From NCBI GenBank assembly GCA_030066155.1, contig JASJCE010000001.1:1-42938 (forward strand): a DNA stretch of 42,938 bases, written 5' to 3'. The position numbers and the translations under genes are program-made. Shown piece after piece: positions 21,408 through 30,309 of the stretch. Each line of letters starts with the position of its first letter. Position 1 is the first letter of the stretch. The stretch comes from Desulfobacterales bacterium. GTDB lineage: Bacteria; Desulfobacterota; Desulfobacteria; Desulfobacterales; JAFDCJ01. A model generated the notes under the pieces. That model had not been told where the DNA came from, did not search any database, and saw only the letters and a list, made by a program, of their open reading frames with translations.

Positions 21408-22510
21408 CAGGAATCCTCCTTGCTTGACTTCTTCTCCGCATCTTCTCCTTCCGGCTCGGAAGCGTCTTTTTCAGCTGCTTTAGCCGCCTCTTCCAGCGCC
21501 TGGCTGACGGCCTTTTCGATGGCTTTCTCTTTCTGTTTTTCGGCAAACTTCATGGCCTGGGCCATTTCGGCTTTGGCCTCTTCTTTGGCCTTTTCGAGAG
21601 CCTCTGATACGGCCTGTGCTTTTTCCTGCTGACTGATTTTTTCTTTTCGTTTGTTGATGGCATAAATGCCGCCCAGCAGAACCGGCCACACGCCCACCAC
21701 CATCGGTACGTAACTGAGGGCCCCGGCAGTCAGTTTGGGTGCCGGCGTGTTGCCGAGATCCTCGCGCATGCCGATTTCGTTGAAGGGAACGGCGGACAGA
21801 TGCAGCCAGCTGGTTCCGCCCATTTCATGCTCACCGTAAATGTGATCCACGTATCGTTCCGGAAATTTCCGGATGCGTTCGCGCCCGATTTGCAGCAACT
21901 CCTGGCGCTTGCCAAAGGTCAATGCCTCGGTTGGGCAGGCTTCGACACATCCGGGCAGCAGCCCTTTTAAAATTCGCGGATGGCACATGGTGCATTTCAT
22001 CACACGCGGGGTAAAGGCCTCGTCATACTCGTAGGTTGGAATTTCGAAGGGGCAGGCAATCATACAATAGCGGCAGCCGACACAGACCGAAGAATCATAT
22101 ATGACCGCACCGGTTTTTTCCTTGGTGAACGCTGTCACAAAGCAAGCTGATGCGCAGGCTGGCTCCAGGCAGTGATTGCATTGGATTTTACGGTAGTGCA
22201 CCTCTTTGCCGCTTTTCCGGTCAATATACCGGTTGACAACGGTGTAAGTTTTGGCTGTCGTGCGCCGCTCTTTCTCCAGGACGGAAAGGTCACTGAAAGG
22301 CTCATCCGGCCCGGGTAACGCATTGACCTTGTTGCAGCCTTCTTCACATTTGCGGCAGCCGATACAGCGGGTGGCGTCAAACAGCACGCCGTCGCTTTGC
22401 GGATAGCCGCTAAAATGTTTGTTGGAAGCTGAATTTGCGGTGCTGCTCATTACCGTTCCCAAGCCGGCTGCTCCCATCCAGCCAAGAAACTTTCGACGTG
22501 AAATGGACAT
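21407..22510 (-). CDS. hmcB: HmcB: Tat-exported four-cluster ferredoxin-like subunit
   Basis: A 367-residue periplasmic iron-sulfur protein. A twin-arginine signal, SRRKFLG at residues 4-10, opens it. Four cysteine groups follow: [35 protein letters not shown], and [20 protein letters not shown], the DMSO-reductase beta-subunit pattern for four 4Fe-4S clusters. A hydrophobic helix ([20 protein letters not shown]) then anchors it. The last 80 or so residues are rich in Ala, Glu and Lys and look like a long coiled coil. AGAGGTAG precedes the ATG. It should pass electrons between HmcA and HmcC. Confidence 0.92.
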   Translation of the reverse strand: MSISRRKFLGWMGAAGLGTVMSSTANSASNKHFSGYPQSDGVLFDATRCIGCRKCEEGCNKVNALPGPDEPFSDLSVLEKERRTTAKTYTVVNRYIDRKSGKEVHYRKIQCNHCLEPACASACFVTAFTKEKTGAVIYDSSVCVGCRYCMIACPFEIPTYEYDEAFTPRVMKCTMCHPRILKGLLPGCVEACPTEALTFGKRQELLQIGRERIRKFPERYVDHIYGEHEMGGTSWLHLSAVPFNEIGMREDLGNTPAPKLTAGALSYVPMVVGVWPVLLGGIYAINKRKEKISQQEKAQAVSEALEKAKEEAKAEMAQAMKFAEKQKEKAIEKAVSQALEEAAKAAEKDASEPEGEDAEKKSSKEDS

Positions 22511-22546
22511 CTATCTACCTCTGCTGTGTTATTCGATTTGTTGCAA

Positions 22547-24154
22547 TCAACGCTTTTTCTGGTGACAAGCGGTGCAATCAGTGGAAACCGGCTTCTCTAT
22601 TTTCATGGCTTCATGGCATTCAAAGCACTGCCGGTGATAGGCAGCCATCAACCCGGGTTTAAACGGATCTTTGGCGTTGAATGGCTTGCCGTGACAGCTG
22701 ACGCACTTGGGCGGTTGTTGTGCCGCCGGGCTGTGGTGATGACAGCCCTGGCAGACCGTGCCCTGTTCGTGATGGAATAAATTGGCCAGCTTGTTACCGC
22801 TGATGTTATTGACCATGGTCTGAATAATTTTGCGGTGCGGCAGTTTGACCGCCTCATATTGATCCATGAGGGTGTCGATCTTGACAATTTCCGGTATATC
22901 CTTCATGTCATAGGTCACTGTCTTCGCTTCGCGCTGTTTCATAGATGCGGCCGCCGATTGTCTGGCTGCGTTCAGTGCGGTCTCATCGGCTGCCTCGGAC
23001 TTGGGCACCGAATGGCAATTCAGGCAGGAAGAAGTTCCCTGCTGGCGTTTTTTCTCGAAAGACGTGTGGCAGCCGGCACAATTCTGATCGTTCATTTTCG
23101 TATCATGGCATCCCATGCAGCTCTGATCGACGTTCAGTCTATGCATTGACTCCGCAAGTTTGACATAATTGCCCTCTTTGGCCCCCTCCAGGGTGTGGCA
23201 GCTGACACAGGCTTTCAGATCGGCATGATGGCAGACCCGACAGTTATCATTCGACATTTCATGGGCCTGGTGATTGAAGGGCACCAGGTTCATCTGGGTT
23301 GCCGGATGCGATTTCTGGCCCTGGTCCCTGATGGACTTGACGAACACAAAGTCGGGCTGGTTGGCTTTCATACGCGGCACTGTTTTCAATTTTTCGATCA
23401 TTTTTTGCTCTGACTCATCGTGACAGCCGTTGCAGGTAATCGGACCGGCCGTTTCGTTTTTGGCCAGAAGATCGCGATGACATTGAATACAGGCCGTGTG
23501 CGAGGCCAATCGCAGTGATATGCGGTTGTCTTCGGTAGTAGCTTTGTGGCAGTAGCGGCAGGTGCCTTCTTCGCCTTTGGCATAGTAGAGCTTTTTGGTG
23601 GCTTCGTTATATTCGTGATGGCATTGTTCGCACTTTTTATCCATGGCTTTGGAATGCCGGTAGTGCAACGATTTATCCATGCCAATGTCCTTCCAGGAAG
23701 AAACCAGATTGAGGTTGGCCTGATGACACCCACCGCAGTCAACCGGTCCGCTTTTTTCTTTGGCCGCTTTGATTTCTTTGTGACAGGCAATGCAATTGTC
23801 ATGGTAAATATTCATAACTTCGTCTTTGGAGGTGTCTTTAAGCCGCATGTATTTGGTGGACATGCGCTGCTGACCGGATGCCTCATCTTTTTGAGACAGG
23901 TGGCAGGTCGAGCAGTCTTTATTCTGTTTTTCGACGGCTTCCGTGTGCTTCTGGTGCAGATACGTAACCGGAGGTCTTTCCAATTTGCCGAAAATACGCA
24001 GTGAATCGATGCGGATAATGTCAGCCCTGGCTTCCGCCCCCTCTTTTTGCACCGACTTGATCCCGAATACCGCCGGACTGGCGACAACAAAAAAGATCAA
24101 AGCGCTCACTAACAATATTGCGGTGCAGCTTAACAGTGCTCTTCCCTTCTCCAT
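22547..24154 (-). CDS. hmcA: HmcA: 16-haem high-molecular-weight cytochrome c
   Basis: A 535-residue periplasmic cytochrome with an N-terminal signal or anchor (TAILLVSALIFFVVASPAVF). I count sixteen CxxCH haem sites, from CSTCH near the N-terminus to CTACH just before the C-terminus. Both the haem number and the length match Desulfovibrio HmcA (16 haems, about 545 residues). Many extra histidines, such as YLHQKH and CHHE, can serve as sixth ligands. It accepts electrons from periplasmic hydrogenase or formate dehydrogenase through cytochrome c3 and hands them to the membrane part. AAGGAAC precedes the ATG and hmcB follows after 36 bases. Confidence 0.96.
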   Translation of the reverse strand: MEKGRALLSCTAILLVSALIFFVVASPAVFGIKSVQKEGAEARADIIRIDSLRIFGKLERPPVTYLHQKHTEAVEKQNKDCSTCHLSQKDEASGQQRMSTKYMRLKDTSKDEVMNIYHDNCIACHKEIKAAKEKSGPVDCGGCHQANLNLVSSWKDIGMDKSLHYRHSKAMDKKCEQCHHEYNEATKKLYYAKGEEGTCRYCHKATTEDNRISLRLASHTACIQCHRDLLAKNETAGPITCNGCHDESEQKMIEKLKTVPRMKANQPDFVFVKSIRDQGQKSHPATQMNLVPFNHQAHEMSNDNCRVCHHADLKACVSCHTLEGAKEGNYVKLAESMHRLNVDQSCMGCHDTKMNDQNCAGCHTSFEKKRQQGTSSCLNCHSVPKSEAADETALNAARQSAAASMKQREAKTVTYDMKDIPEIVKIDTLMDQYEAVKLPHRKIIQTMVNNISGNKLANLFHHEQGTVCQGCHHHSPAAQQPPKCVSCHGKPFNAKDPFKPGLMAAYHRQCFECHEAMKIEKPVSTDCTACHQKKR

Positions 24155-24185
24155 GTTGGTTCCTTACCTTTTGACAATATTTAGA

Positions 24186-24632
24186 TTAAGTAGATTCATC
24201 CATCCTCATGTGGATGAGTTTTTCGCTGTTTATCAGATCCTGAATCGATGTACCGTCATATATTTCAAAAATGGCGTCATTGACGCGATGCCACATATGA
24301 GAAAACGCGCAGTTGCCTTTGAAGGGGCAGTTGCCTTTTGAGACACAAGCCGGGCAATTACCCGATTCGGTTGCCTTGTCCATAAACCGCAGAACATCTC
24401 CGACGGAAATTTTATCCGGACTACGCGTGAGGTAATAACCGCCGTAAAAACCACGTTTGGAATCCACCAGGCCACTTCCTTTCAGCTGGCTCAGGATAAC
24501 TTCCAAAAATCGTAACGGAATGGACTGAACTTCGGCAATCTCGGAAATCTTTTTGGGCCCTTTGCCTTCGTGCTTGGCCAGTTCAAAAATAGCCCGTAAA
24601 GCGTATTGATTTTTTTTCGGTGTGATCGGCAT
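24186..24632 (-). CDS. rrf2: Rrf2-family transcription regulator with IscR-like cysteine cluster
   Basis: A 148-residue winged-helix regulator of the Rrf2 family. The helix-turn-helix covers roughly residues 25-65 (ISEIAEVQSIPLRFLEVILSQL), followed by the wing KRGFYGGYYLTRS. Cysteines C93, C96, C102 and C108 lie in the loop; C96-x5-C102-x5-C108 has the spacing of the three cluster ligands of IscR. An iron-sulfur or redox-sensing role is therefore likely. It ends 31 bases before hmcA, so it is the first gene of the operon. In D. vulgaris rrf2 is also part of the hmc operon but, as I recall, downstream. It probably controls the hmc genes. The start lacks a good ribosome site. Confidence 0.9.
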   Translation of the reverse strand: MPITPKKNQYALRAIFELAKHEGKGPKKISEIAEVQSIPLRFLEVILSQLKGSGLVDSKRGFYGGYYLTRSPDKISVGDVLRFMDKATESGNCPACVSKGNCPFKGNCAFSHMWHRVNDAIFEIYDGTSIQDLINSEKLIHMRMDEST

Positions 24633-24670
24633 ACGGTATAATCCCGACTTTTTTACACGGGAAACTTCTT

Positions 24671-24710
24671 GACCTATTTAGTCGAGTTAAATGTCGACCT
24701 TTTTTGTCAA
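24671..24710 (-). promoter_or_regulatory. Candidate promoter/operator region of rrf2-hmc
   Basis: Upstream of rrf2 lies GACCTATTTAGTC (24671-24683), a near-palindrome of the GACT-A/T-AGTC kind seen in Rrf2/IscR sites. A GTCGAC follows at 24693-24698 and TTGACA on the minus strand at 24710-24705. A second TTGACA occurs at 24729-24724. I found no convincing -10 box at normal spacing, so the exact start of transcription is unclear. Confidence 0.4.
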
Positions 24711-24899
24711 GAAATAGCCAATTTGTCAATGATTTTTTTACAATTTTTACATTTTTTTTTTAGCGTAATTTCAGAAGCTTAGGCAATTTTTTGGATTTAA
24801 GAAACTATAGTAAAATGGTAGGAAAAATCAGGGCATAAATGGGGATTTATGCAAAATAATGGATATCTGCATGTTATTCAGTGGCTTAGCGCGGGGATG

Positions 24900-25106
24900 A
24901 AAATGAAGATTGAAGATTGAAGATTTATAGTATCGCTTCGCTCGGTCTTTATTTTACAAAATAATAGAATACATTGCTTAGATACTCGACTATCATCCAC
25001 AATATGGCTCCAAATCCCAATGTCTGCCTTCTGTCATCTGTTGTCCGGTTTCCAACTTCCGGCATCCAGTATCCAGCATCTGTCTTCTGGCCTCTGACAT
25101 CTGCAC
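24900..25106. repeat. Degenerate tracts: ATTGAAG arm plus TCTGTCATCTG words
   Basis: In the 537-base gap between rrf2 and the Hsp20 gene, a GAAGATTGAAGATTGAAG tract (24900-24925) is followed by TCGCTTCGCTCGGTCTTT (24934-24951) and an inverted copy of the GTATTCTAT core at 24960-24972. A long tract of CATCTGTTGTCCGG and CATCCAGTATCCAG-like words then runs from 25018 to 25106. No gene is seen. The stretch 24711-24900 is AT-rich without other features. Confidence 0.6.
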
Positions 25107-25113
25107 AAAAAAA

Positions 25114-25137
25114 GCAGAGCGTCAGTCGACGTTCTGC
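25114..25137 (-). terminator. Intrinsic terminator of the Hsp20 gene
   Basis: A 10-base-pair stem, GCAGAGCGTC with GACGTTCTGC (one G-T pair), closes a four-base loop. On the minus strand it is followed by seven T residues, about 33 bases after the Hsp20 stop. The plus strand has CCTTTT after the stem. Confidence 0.85.
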
Positions 25138-25169
25138 CTTTTCGCAATAGCTATTCCCGGCCTGTTTGG

Positions 25170-25472
25170 TTAACCGATGCTGACCTGATGGGCGCCAGCC
25201 ATAGGGTCCTTGAATGGTATGGAAACTTTGAGAACACCGTCCTCGTACCTCGCAGATGCCGCTTTGGAATTTACCGGACAGCAAAACGCTGCGGTGGTGA
25301 CATAATCGAAATCATCTCTGGGAGCACTCAGACTGAAGCTGTCATCCATCATTTTAAGGTTGATATTTTCTTTCTTGACGCCTGGAATACAGATCTCCAA
25401 ATTCAGATGATTATTTTCATCATCGACGTAGGAGCAAACCTCGGCCGCCATTTTAAATTTATCTTCTGCCAT
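25170..25472 (-). CDS. Small Hsp20/alpha-crystallin-like protein
   Basis: A 100-residue protein that is nearly all alpha-crystallin-like beta-sandwich: [19 protein letters not shown], then the middle strands, then [16 protein letters not shown], where [11 protein letters not shown] is the Hsp20 C-terminal signature. It lacks the N-terminal arm of oligomeric Hsp20s, and no clear IXI tail is seen. The ATG ending at 25472 has a strong AGGAGGTGAT site; a longer frame to 25631 would run through the control region. It may act as a small chaperone or binding domain. It is transcribed away from aceK. Confidence 0.75.
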   Translation of the reverse strand: MAEDKFKMAAEVCSYVDDENNHLNLEICIPGVKKENINLKMMDDSFSLSAPRDDFDYVTTAAFCCPVNSKAASARYEDGVLKVSIPFKDPMAGAHQVSIG

Positions 25473-25644
25473 ATGAATCATCACCTCCTGTTTGTGATCA
25501 GGAAAATTATTTCGAAAACGGAAAAAATAAACGGTTTTCCCTACTACTTCTATTTGCGGAATGTTGCTTCCAACCAATGAACTATGGTAATGCAAAATCC
25601 CCAAAAGGCAAGCATCGGTCGTGGCAGTCAAATGCAGAAGCCTG

Positions 25645-25671
25645 TTGACAATTCGTTTATAGATTTATTAT
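25645..25671 (+). promoter_or_regulatory. Candidate promoter of aceK
   Basis: TTGACA (25645-25650) and TATTAT (25666-25671) are 15 bases apart, a little short of the ideal. Transcription would start near 25678, about 55 bases before the ATG at 25734. This supports that ATG over an upstream one at 25584. Confidence 0.45.
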
Positions 25672-25733
25672 GCCAGATTGCGAGGATCATATTGATGCCA
25701 ACCGGGATAAACGCACCCGATAGAGTTAGTGTA

Positions 25734-27470
25734 ATGACTACCGCTAAAATGGACGGCCAGGCCGCCGATCTAATATACGACGCCTTCAACGCCTATCGCG
25801 CTCTGTTCAAAGAGATCACCCGACGAGCTCAAGACCGGTTTAAAGACCGCGACTGGCAGGGCATTCGGCAGGATTCTGCCGAAAGACTGGACTTATACAG
25901 AGAGGTGATCGACAACGTTGAGCAACGCATTCGTGACCTTCTCAAAAAACACATCCAGGACAAAAAACTCTGGTCCGGCATGAAATCCGTGTATTCGAAC
26001 TTGATCATGGGCAACGATGACTGGGAAATCGCCGAAACGTTTTTTAACTCTGTTTCCCGGCGTATATTTACAACCGTCGGGGTCGACCCAAAGATTGAAT
26101 TTGTCAACACTGATTTTGACACCCCTCCCAATGAAAACGACTTGAGCCTGTTCAACACATATAAAAAGAGGACTTCCAATATCGATCTGATTCAACAGAT
26201 GTTGGCGGACTATCCTCTGTTGGCAGACGGTCAAAATATACCTTCGGTTGTCGGCCGGATCGCAGATAGAATCGAGACGAACCTGCAGGAGCAAGGGAAT
26301 GAGCCGGTCATCGACCGCATCGAAATGCTCAAAGAAGTTTTTTACCGGGGTATGGGAGCCTACCTGATCGGCCGAATTTACGCCGGATCGAAACGAACAC
26401 CGCTGGCGATTGCCCTGCTCAATCTATCGGACGGTATCGTCATCGATGCCGTACTCACAGCAGAAGATGAAATGAGTATTCTGTTTAGTTTTACGCGCGC
26501 CTATTTCCATGTCGAGGTTGATAGACCGTATGACCTGGTTCAGTTTCTCAAAACAATTTTGCCCAACAAACGGATCGCTGAATTATACATCTCTATCGGT
26601 TTCAATAAACACGGCAAAACCGAACTTTATCGGGAGTTGCTGGGGCATCTGTCGGCATGCGGCGAAGATCGTTTCAACATATCGCCGGGAAAGCCGGGCA
26701 TGGTGATGATCGTCTTCAATATGCCCACTGACGATGTGGTCTTCAAGCTGATCCGGGATCGATTTGATACGCCCAAAAAAACTACCCGCCAGGAAGTCAT
26801 GCAAAAGTACGATCTGGTATTTCGCCACGACCGGGCCGGCCGTCTGGTGGATGCCCAAGCCTTTGAGTATTTAGAATTTGATGAATGCTGCTTTTCCGAA
26901 GAGCTCCTGGAAAAATTAGCACAGGAAGCCGCCAGCACCGTTGAGGTCCAAAATGATCATATAGTTGTCAGCCATGCTTATGTCGAACGCCGGGTCACGC
27001 CCCTGGATGTCTTCCTGGCCCACTCTGATGAGGCGGAAGCCCAGCGGGTTGTCATTGATTGGGGCTACAGCATTAAAAATCTCGCCGTCAGCAACATCTT
27101 CCCCGGCGATATTCTTCTTAAGAATTTTGGTGTCACCCGTCACGGCCGGGTTGTATTTTACGACTATGACGAAATTTGCCCGCTGACCAGCTGTAACATC
27201 AGAAAATTGCCCGAATCAGCCGGTTACGATGATGAGATGGCCTCCGAGCCGTGGTTCTACGTGGATGAAAATGATGTATTTCCGGAAGAGTTTCGAAATT
27301 TTCTGGGATTGCCGGCGACACTGGAGAAGACTTTTCTGCAGTATCATGCCGATCTGTTCGGAACTGATTTCTGGCAGCAGGCTCAGCAGGCTATTCAAGC
27401 CGGCAACTTGCCTCATATCTACCCGTATGCAGACAGCTGCCGCATTGACGAAAAAGAAAAACGGTCTTAA
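25734..27470 (+). CDS. aceK: Isocitrate dehydrogenase kinase/phosphatase
   Basis: Phosphorylates and dephosphorylates NADP-isocitrate dehydrogenase and so decides between the TCA cycle and the glyoxylate shunt. From the ATG at 25734 the protein has 578 residues, the same as E. coli AceK as I recall. Key residues keep a constant +2 offset from E. coli numbering: K338 in VVFKLIRDRF (K336), D459 in NIFPGD (D457) and D477 in VFYDYDE (D475). GVTRHGRVVFYDYDEIC is nearly identical to the enterobacterial sequence. The frame is open back to 25584, but that stretch has no AceK similarity and holds the likely promoter. No strong ribosome site is visible. aceA follows after 100 bases. Confidence 0.95.
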   Translation: MTTAKMDGQAADLIYDAFNAYRALFKEITRRAQDRFKDRDWQGIRQDSAERLDLYREVIDNVEQRIRDLLKKHIQDKKLWSGMKSVYSNLIMGNDDWEIAETFFNSVSRRIFTTVGVDPKIEFVNTDFDTPPNENDLSLFNTYKKRTSNIDLIQQMLADYPLLADGQNIPSVVGRIADRIETNLQEQGNEPVIDRIEMLKEVFYRGMGAYLIGRIYAGSKRTPLAIALLNLSDGIVIDAVLTAEDEMSILFSFTRAYFHVEVDRPYDLVQFLKTILPNKRIAELYISIGFNKHGKTELYRELLGHLSACGEDRFNISPGKPGMVMIVFNMPTDDVVFKLIRDRFDTPKKTTRQEVMQKYDLVFRHDRAGRLVDAQAFEYLEFDECCFSEELLEKLAQEAASTVEVQNDHIVVSHAYVERRVTPLDVFLAHSDEAEAQRVVIDWGYSIKNLAVSNIFPGDILLKNFGVTRHGRVVFYDYDEICPLTSCNIRKLPESAGYDDEMASEPWFYVDENDVFPEEFRNFLGLPATLEKTFLQYHADLFGTDFWQQAQQAIQAGNLPHIYPYADSCRIDEKEKRS

Positions 27471-27484
27471 ATTTTCAAGGATTT

Positions 27485-27503
27485 ACCGGCGTTTGCCGGT
27501 TTT
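27485..27503 (+). terminator. Weak terminator-like hairpin between aceK and aceA
   Basis: ACCGGC and GCCGGT form a six-base-pair stem with a four-base loop, followed by TTTAA. The U-run is short, so it would only attenuate. It could set the AceK-to-AceA ratio or simply mark the end of aceK. Confidence 0.4.
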
Positions 27504-27570
27504 AACGGACGTCGCCTAGCGCGCAAGCGAATTGGCTGTCCCGCAATTATTGCAGAAAGGATAGAGGAAA

Positions 27571-28911
27571 ATGACGGAAACCATCGAAGAAAAGGCTAAA
27601 CTGCTTTGTGAAAAACTCTCTTGTCATGAAATACAGGAGGATGAGGCAGCCTGCCTCAAACAGGAATGGGACTGCGACCCCCGCTGGGAAGGAGTCGTGC
27701 GTCCGTATTCGGCCGAAGACGTACTCAAGCTGCGGGGAACATTAAAAATTGATTACAGCTTTGCGGAGGCCGGTGCTCAGCGTTTATGGCACCTCCTCAA
27801 AACCGAAGATTACATCGCCGCTCTGGGAGCCCTGACCGGCAACCAGGCCGTCCAGCAGGTTGAGGCAGGCTTGAAGGCAATCTATCTAAGCGGATGGCAG
27901 GTAGCCGCCGATGCCAATTTGGCCGGTGAGATGTACCCCGACCAGAGTCTCTATCCGGCCAACAGTGTTCCGGAAGTTGTCCGCCGCATTAACAACGCTT
28001 TGCGCCGGGCCGACCAGATCCAGGTTCTGGACGGCAGAAAAGGGGGACCTTACTGGTTTGCCCCGATCGTAGCCGATGCCGAAGCCGGGTTCGGTGGCCC
28101 CCTGAACGCATTTGAATTGATGAAGCAGATGATCGATGCCGGCGCAGCCGGCGTACATTTCGAAGATCAGCTGGCATCGGCCAAAAAATGCGGCCATCTG
28201 GGCGGCAAGGTACTCGTTCCGATCCGGGAATTTATCACCAAGCTCATATCCGCGCGTTTGGCGGCCGATATCTGCGGTGTCCCAACGCTATTGGTCGCCC
28301 GAACCGATGCCGAGGCCGCCACTCTGATCACCAGCGATATCGATGAGCGCGACAAGCCGTTTCTGACCGGTGCCGGCCGAACAACCGAGGGATTTCACTA
28401 TATCAAGAACGGTGTCGATACGGCCATCGCCCGCGGGTTGGCTTATGCGCCTTATGCCGACCTGGTTTGGTGCGAAACTTCCCGACCGGACATGGCGGAA
28501 GCTAAAAAATTCGCGGAGAGTATCAAAGCCGAATATCCGGACAAACTTTTGGCATATAACTGCTCACCGTCTTTCAACTGGAAGGCCAATTTAAGCGACG
28601 CCGAAATTGCCAAGTTTCAGCGGGAGCTGGGAGCCATGGGATATAAGTTTCAATTCGTTACCCTGGCCGGCTTTCACGCGCTGAACCTCGGGATGTTTGA
28701 CCTGGCGCTCAGCTACAAAAAAGAAGGCATGCTGGCGTATTCCAATTTTCAACAGGAAGAATTTTCCCACGGCGAAGAAGACGGGTACATGGCGATCACC
28801 CATCAAAAATTTGTCGGCACCGGCTATTTTGACCGGGTCATGAACTGCATCACCGGCGGGGAAAGTTCGGTGGAGGCATTGGAAGGCAGTACCGAAACGG
28901 CGCAGTTCTGA
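27571..28911 (+). CDS. aceA: Isocitrate lyase
   Basis: Cleaves isocitrate to glyoxylate and succinate, the first committed step of the glyoxylate shunt. The 446 residues match bacterial AceA. The catalytic loop KKCGHLGG has C207 (C195 in E. coli); metal-binding acids are in [12 protein letters not shown]; and NCSPSFNW and [15 protein letters not shown] are family segments. AGAAAGGATAGAGG precedes the ATG. No malate synthase gene is in this window. Neighbouring aceK strongly supports the glyoxylate role rather than a methylisocitrate lyase, whose loop reads KRCGH instead. Confidence 0.97.
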   Translation: MTETIEEKAKLLCEKLSCHEIQEDEAACLKQEWDCDPRWEGVVRPYSAEDVLKLRGTLKIDYSFAEAGAQRLWHLLKTEDYIAALGALTGNQAVQQVEAGLKAIYLSGWQVAADANLAGEMYPDQSLYPANSVPEVVRRINNALRRADQIQVLDGRKGGPYWFAPIVADAEAGFGGPLNAFELMKQMIDAGAAGVHFEDQLASAKKCGHLGGKVLVPIREFITKLISARLAADICGVPTLLVARTDAEAATLITSDIDERDKPFLTGAGRTTEGFHYIKNGVDTAIARGLAYAPYADLVWCETSRPDMAEAKKFAESIKAEYPDKLLAYNCSPSFNWKANLSDAEIAKFQRELGAMGYKFQFVTLAGFHALNLGMFDLALSYKKEGMLAYSNFQQEEFSHGEEDGYMAITHQKFVGTGYFDRVMNCITGGESSVEALEGSTETAQF

Positions 28912-29155
28912 AAATGAAAAATGAAAATTGAAGATTGAAGAATTAAGGTATTCTATCGATTATAAAAGGATCAAGCTAAGCCCGGTAATTTTACGCATGT
29001 ATCGCCATGGATAGCAATATAGGGACGGGTTTTATACCCGCCCTTCGGAGCCATACCTGAATCCAATAACGAAAAACCAATATCAAATAACGATATCACT
29101 ATCTGTCTTCTGTCGTCTGACATCTGCCGTCTGTCGTCTGTCTTCTGCTAAACGC
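28912..29155. repeat. Composite intergenic repeats before pntAA
   Basis: An ATTGAAGATTGAAG tract (28912-28946) runs into GGTATTCTATCGAT (28947-28960), a copy of the recurring core. A GC-rich hairpin follows (29022-29043), then an ATAACGAAAAACCAAT tract (29067-29095). A TCTGTCGTCTGACATC tract (29101-29151) ends 10 bases before the pntAA ribosome region. Confidence 0.65.
29022..29043. other. GC-rich hairpin without T-run
   Basis: GGGACGGGT pairs with ACCCGCCC with one bulged A, giving an eight-base-pair stem and a short loop. No T-run follows on either side, so it is not a classical terminator. It sits inside the composite repeat between aceA and pntAA. Confidence 0.5.
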
Positions 29156-29172
29156 AGGGAGATGAATACAAC

Positions 29173-30309
29173 ATGAACATCGCCGTACCCAGAGAAGCAC
29201 ATAAAGATGAAACCCGGGTATCTTTGTTGCCGGAACATGTCGCCAAGCTGGTCGAAGCCGGCGCGGATGTTTCGGTGGAATCCGGTTTGGGACAAACGCT
29301 TCGCATCGCAGACGGTGAATACGTGAAGTCCGGCGCTCTTTTGACAACGGATCGCGGTGAACTGATCCGTCAGGCAGATATGGTGTTGCAAATTCGCAAA
29401 CCGGCGGTAGAAGAAGTCGAAATGATGAAGACGAACTGCATCTTCATCAGTTTGCTGGATCCGTTTAACGAACTCGAGCTCATCAACACATTTATGGCGC
29501 GGAATATCAGTGCTATCAGCATGGAAATGATTCCGCGTATTACCCGCGCCCAGAAAATGGATGTTTTGAGCTCCCAGGCCAATCTAGCCGGCTATGCCGC
29601 AGTTATCATCGCCGCTGAGAGACTCGACAAAATTCTTCCCATGATGATGACACCGGCCGGCACCATCTCGCCGGCCCGGGTATTTGTTATTGGCGTCGGA
29701 GTTGCGGGCTTGCAGGCAATTGCCACCGCGAAAAGATTGGGCGCGCGGGTCGAGGCCTTTGATACTCGACCGGTTGTGGAAGAGCAAGTAAAATCACTGG
29801 GTGCCCGCTTTGTAAAAATCGATCTTGGCGAAACCGGCCAGACCACAGATGGCTACGCCAAAGCGCTGACTGAAGAACAGCTTCAGAAACAGCGTGAAGG
29901 CATGGCCAGGGTCTGCCAATCCTCGGATATCGTCATTACGACAGCCCAATTGTTTGGCCGACCTGCCCCCTTGATTGTAACCGAAGACATGGTTCACGGC
30001 ATGCAGCCCGGATCAGTGATCGTCGACCTTGCCGTCGAAAGCGGCGGCAATGTCGCCGGATCAAAAGTTGGACGGGAAGTTGATGTCAACCAGGTTTGCA
30101 TTATCGGTCTGGCAAACCTGCCCGGCAAGGTCGCGATTAACGCCAGCCAGATGTTTTCTTCGAATCTCTACAATCTCGTCGATGAATTCTGGAATACGGA
30201 AGAGAAGAAATTCATTTTAGATTTCGAAGATGAAATCATCAAGGGCTGTGTGATCACCCATGAGGGACAGATTGTTAATGAGATGATCGTAAAGCACTAT
30301 AGTGCTTAA
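29173..30309 (+). CDS. pntAA: NAD(P) transhydrogenase subunit alpha part 1 (NAD-binding)
   Basis: The 378-residue soluble NAD(H)-binding domain (dI) of proton-translocating transhydrogenase. It begins MNIAVPREAHKDETRVSLLP; the Rossmann motif GVGVAGLQAIATAKRLGA is near residue 175 and the acidic switch EAFDTRP follows. The alpha chain is split here into pntAA and pntAB, as in Rhodospirillum. The complex uses the proton gradient to reduce NADP+ with NADH. A repeat element separates it from pntAB by 249 bases, which is unusual inside this operon. Confidence 0.96.
   Translation: MNIAVPREAHKDETRVSLLPEHVAKLVEAGADVSVESGLGQTLRIADGEYVKSGALLTTDRGELIRQADMVLQIRKPAVEEVEMMKTNCIFISLLDPFNELELINTFMARNISAISMEMIPRITRAQKMDVLSSQANLAGYAAVIIAAERLDKILPMMMTPAGTISPARVFVIGVGVAGLQAIATAKRLGARVEAFDTRPVVEEQVKSLGARFVKIDLGETGQTTDGYAKALTEEQLQKQREGMARVCQSSDIVITTAQLFGRPAPLIVTEDMVHGMQPGSVIVDLAVESGGNVAGSKVGREVDVNQVCIIGLANLPGKVAINASQMFSSNLYNLVDEFWNTEEKKFILDFEDEIIKGCVITHEGQIVNEMIVKHYSA

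Noticed and set aside
17314-24154. DsrMKJOP or Tmc complex
   Set aside because: Homologous subunits occur in both, but the 16-haem cytochrome, the four-cluster Tat protein, the NrfD protein, the 46-residue protein and the gene order together fit Hmc. No triheme DsrJ or tetrahaem TmcA is present.
25584-25733. AceK start 50 codons further upstream
   Set aside because: The extra stretch has no AceK similarity and includes the TTGACA/TATTAT promoter; the ATG at 25734 gives the family's length and numbering.
29022-29043. Terminator for aceA
   Set aside because: The stem is strong but lacks a T-run in either direction and lies over 100 bases past the stop, so I list it only as a hairpin.
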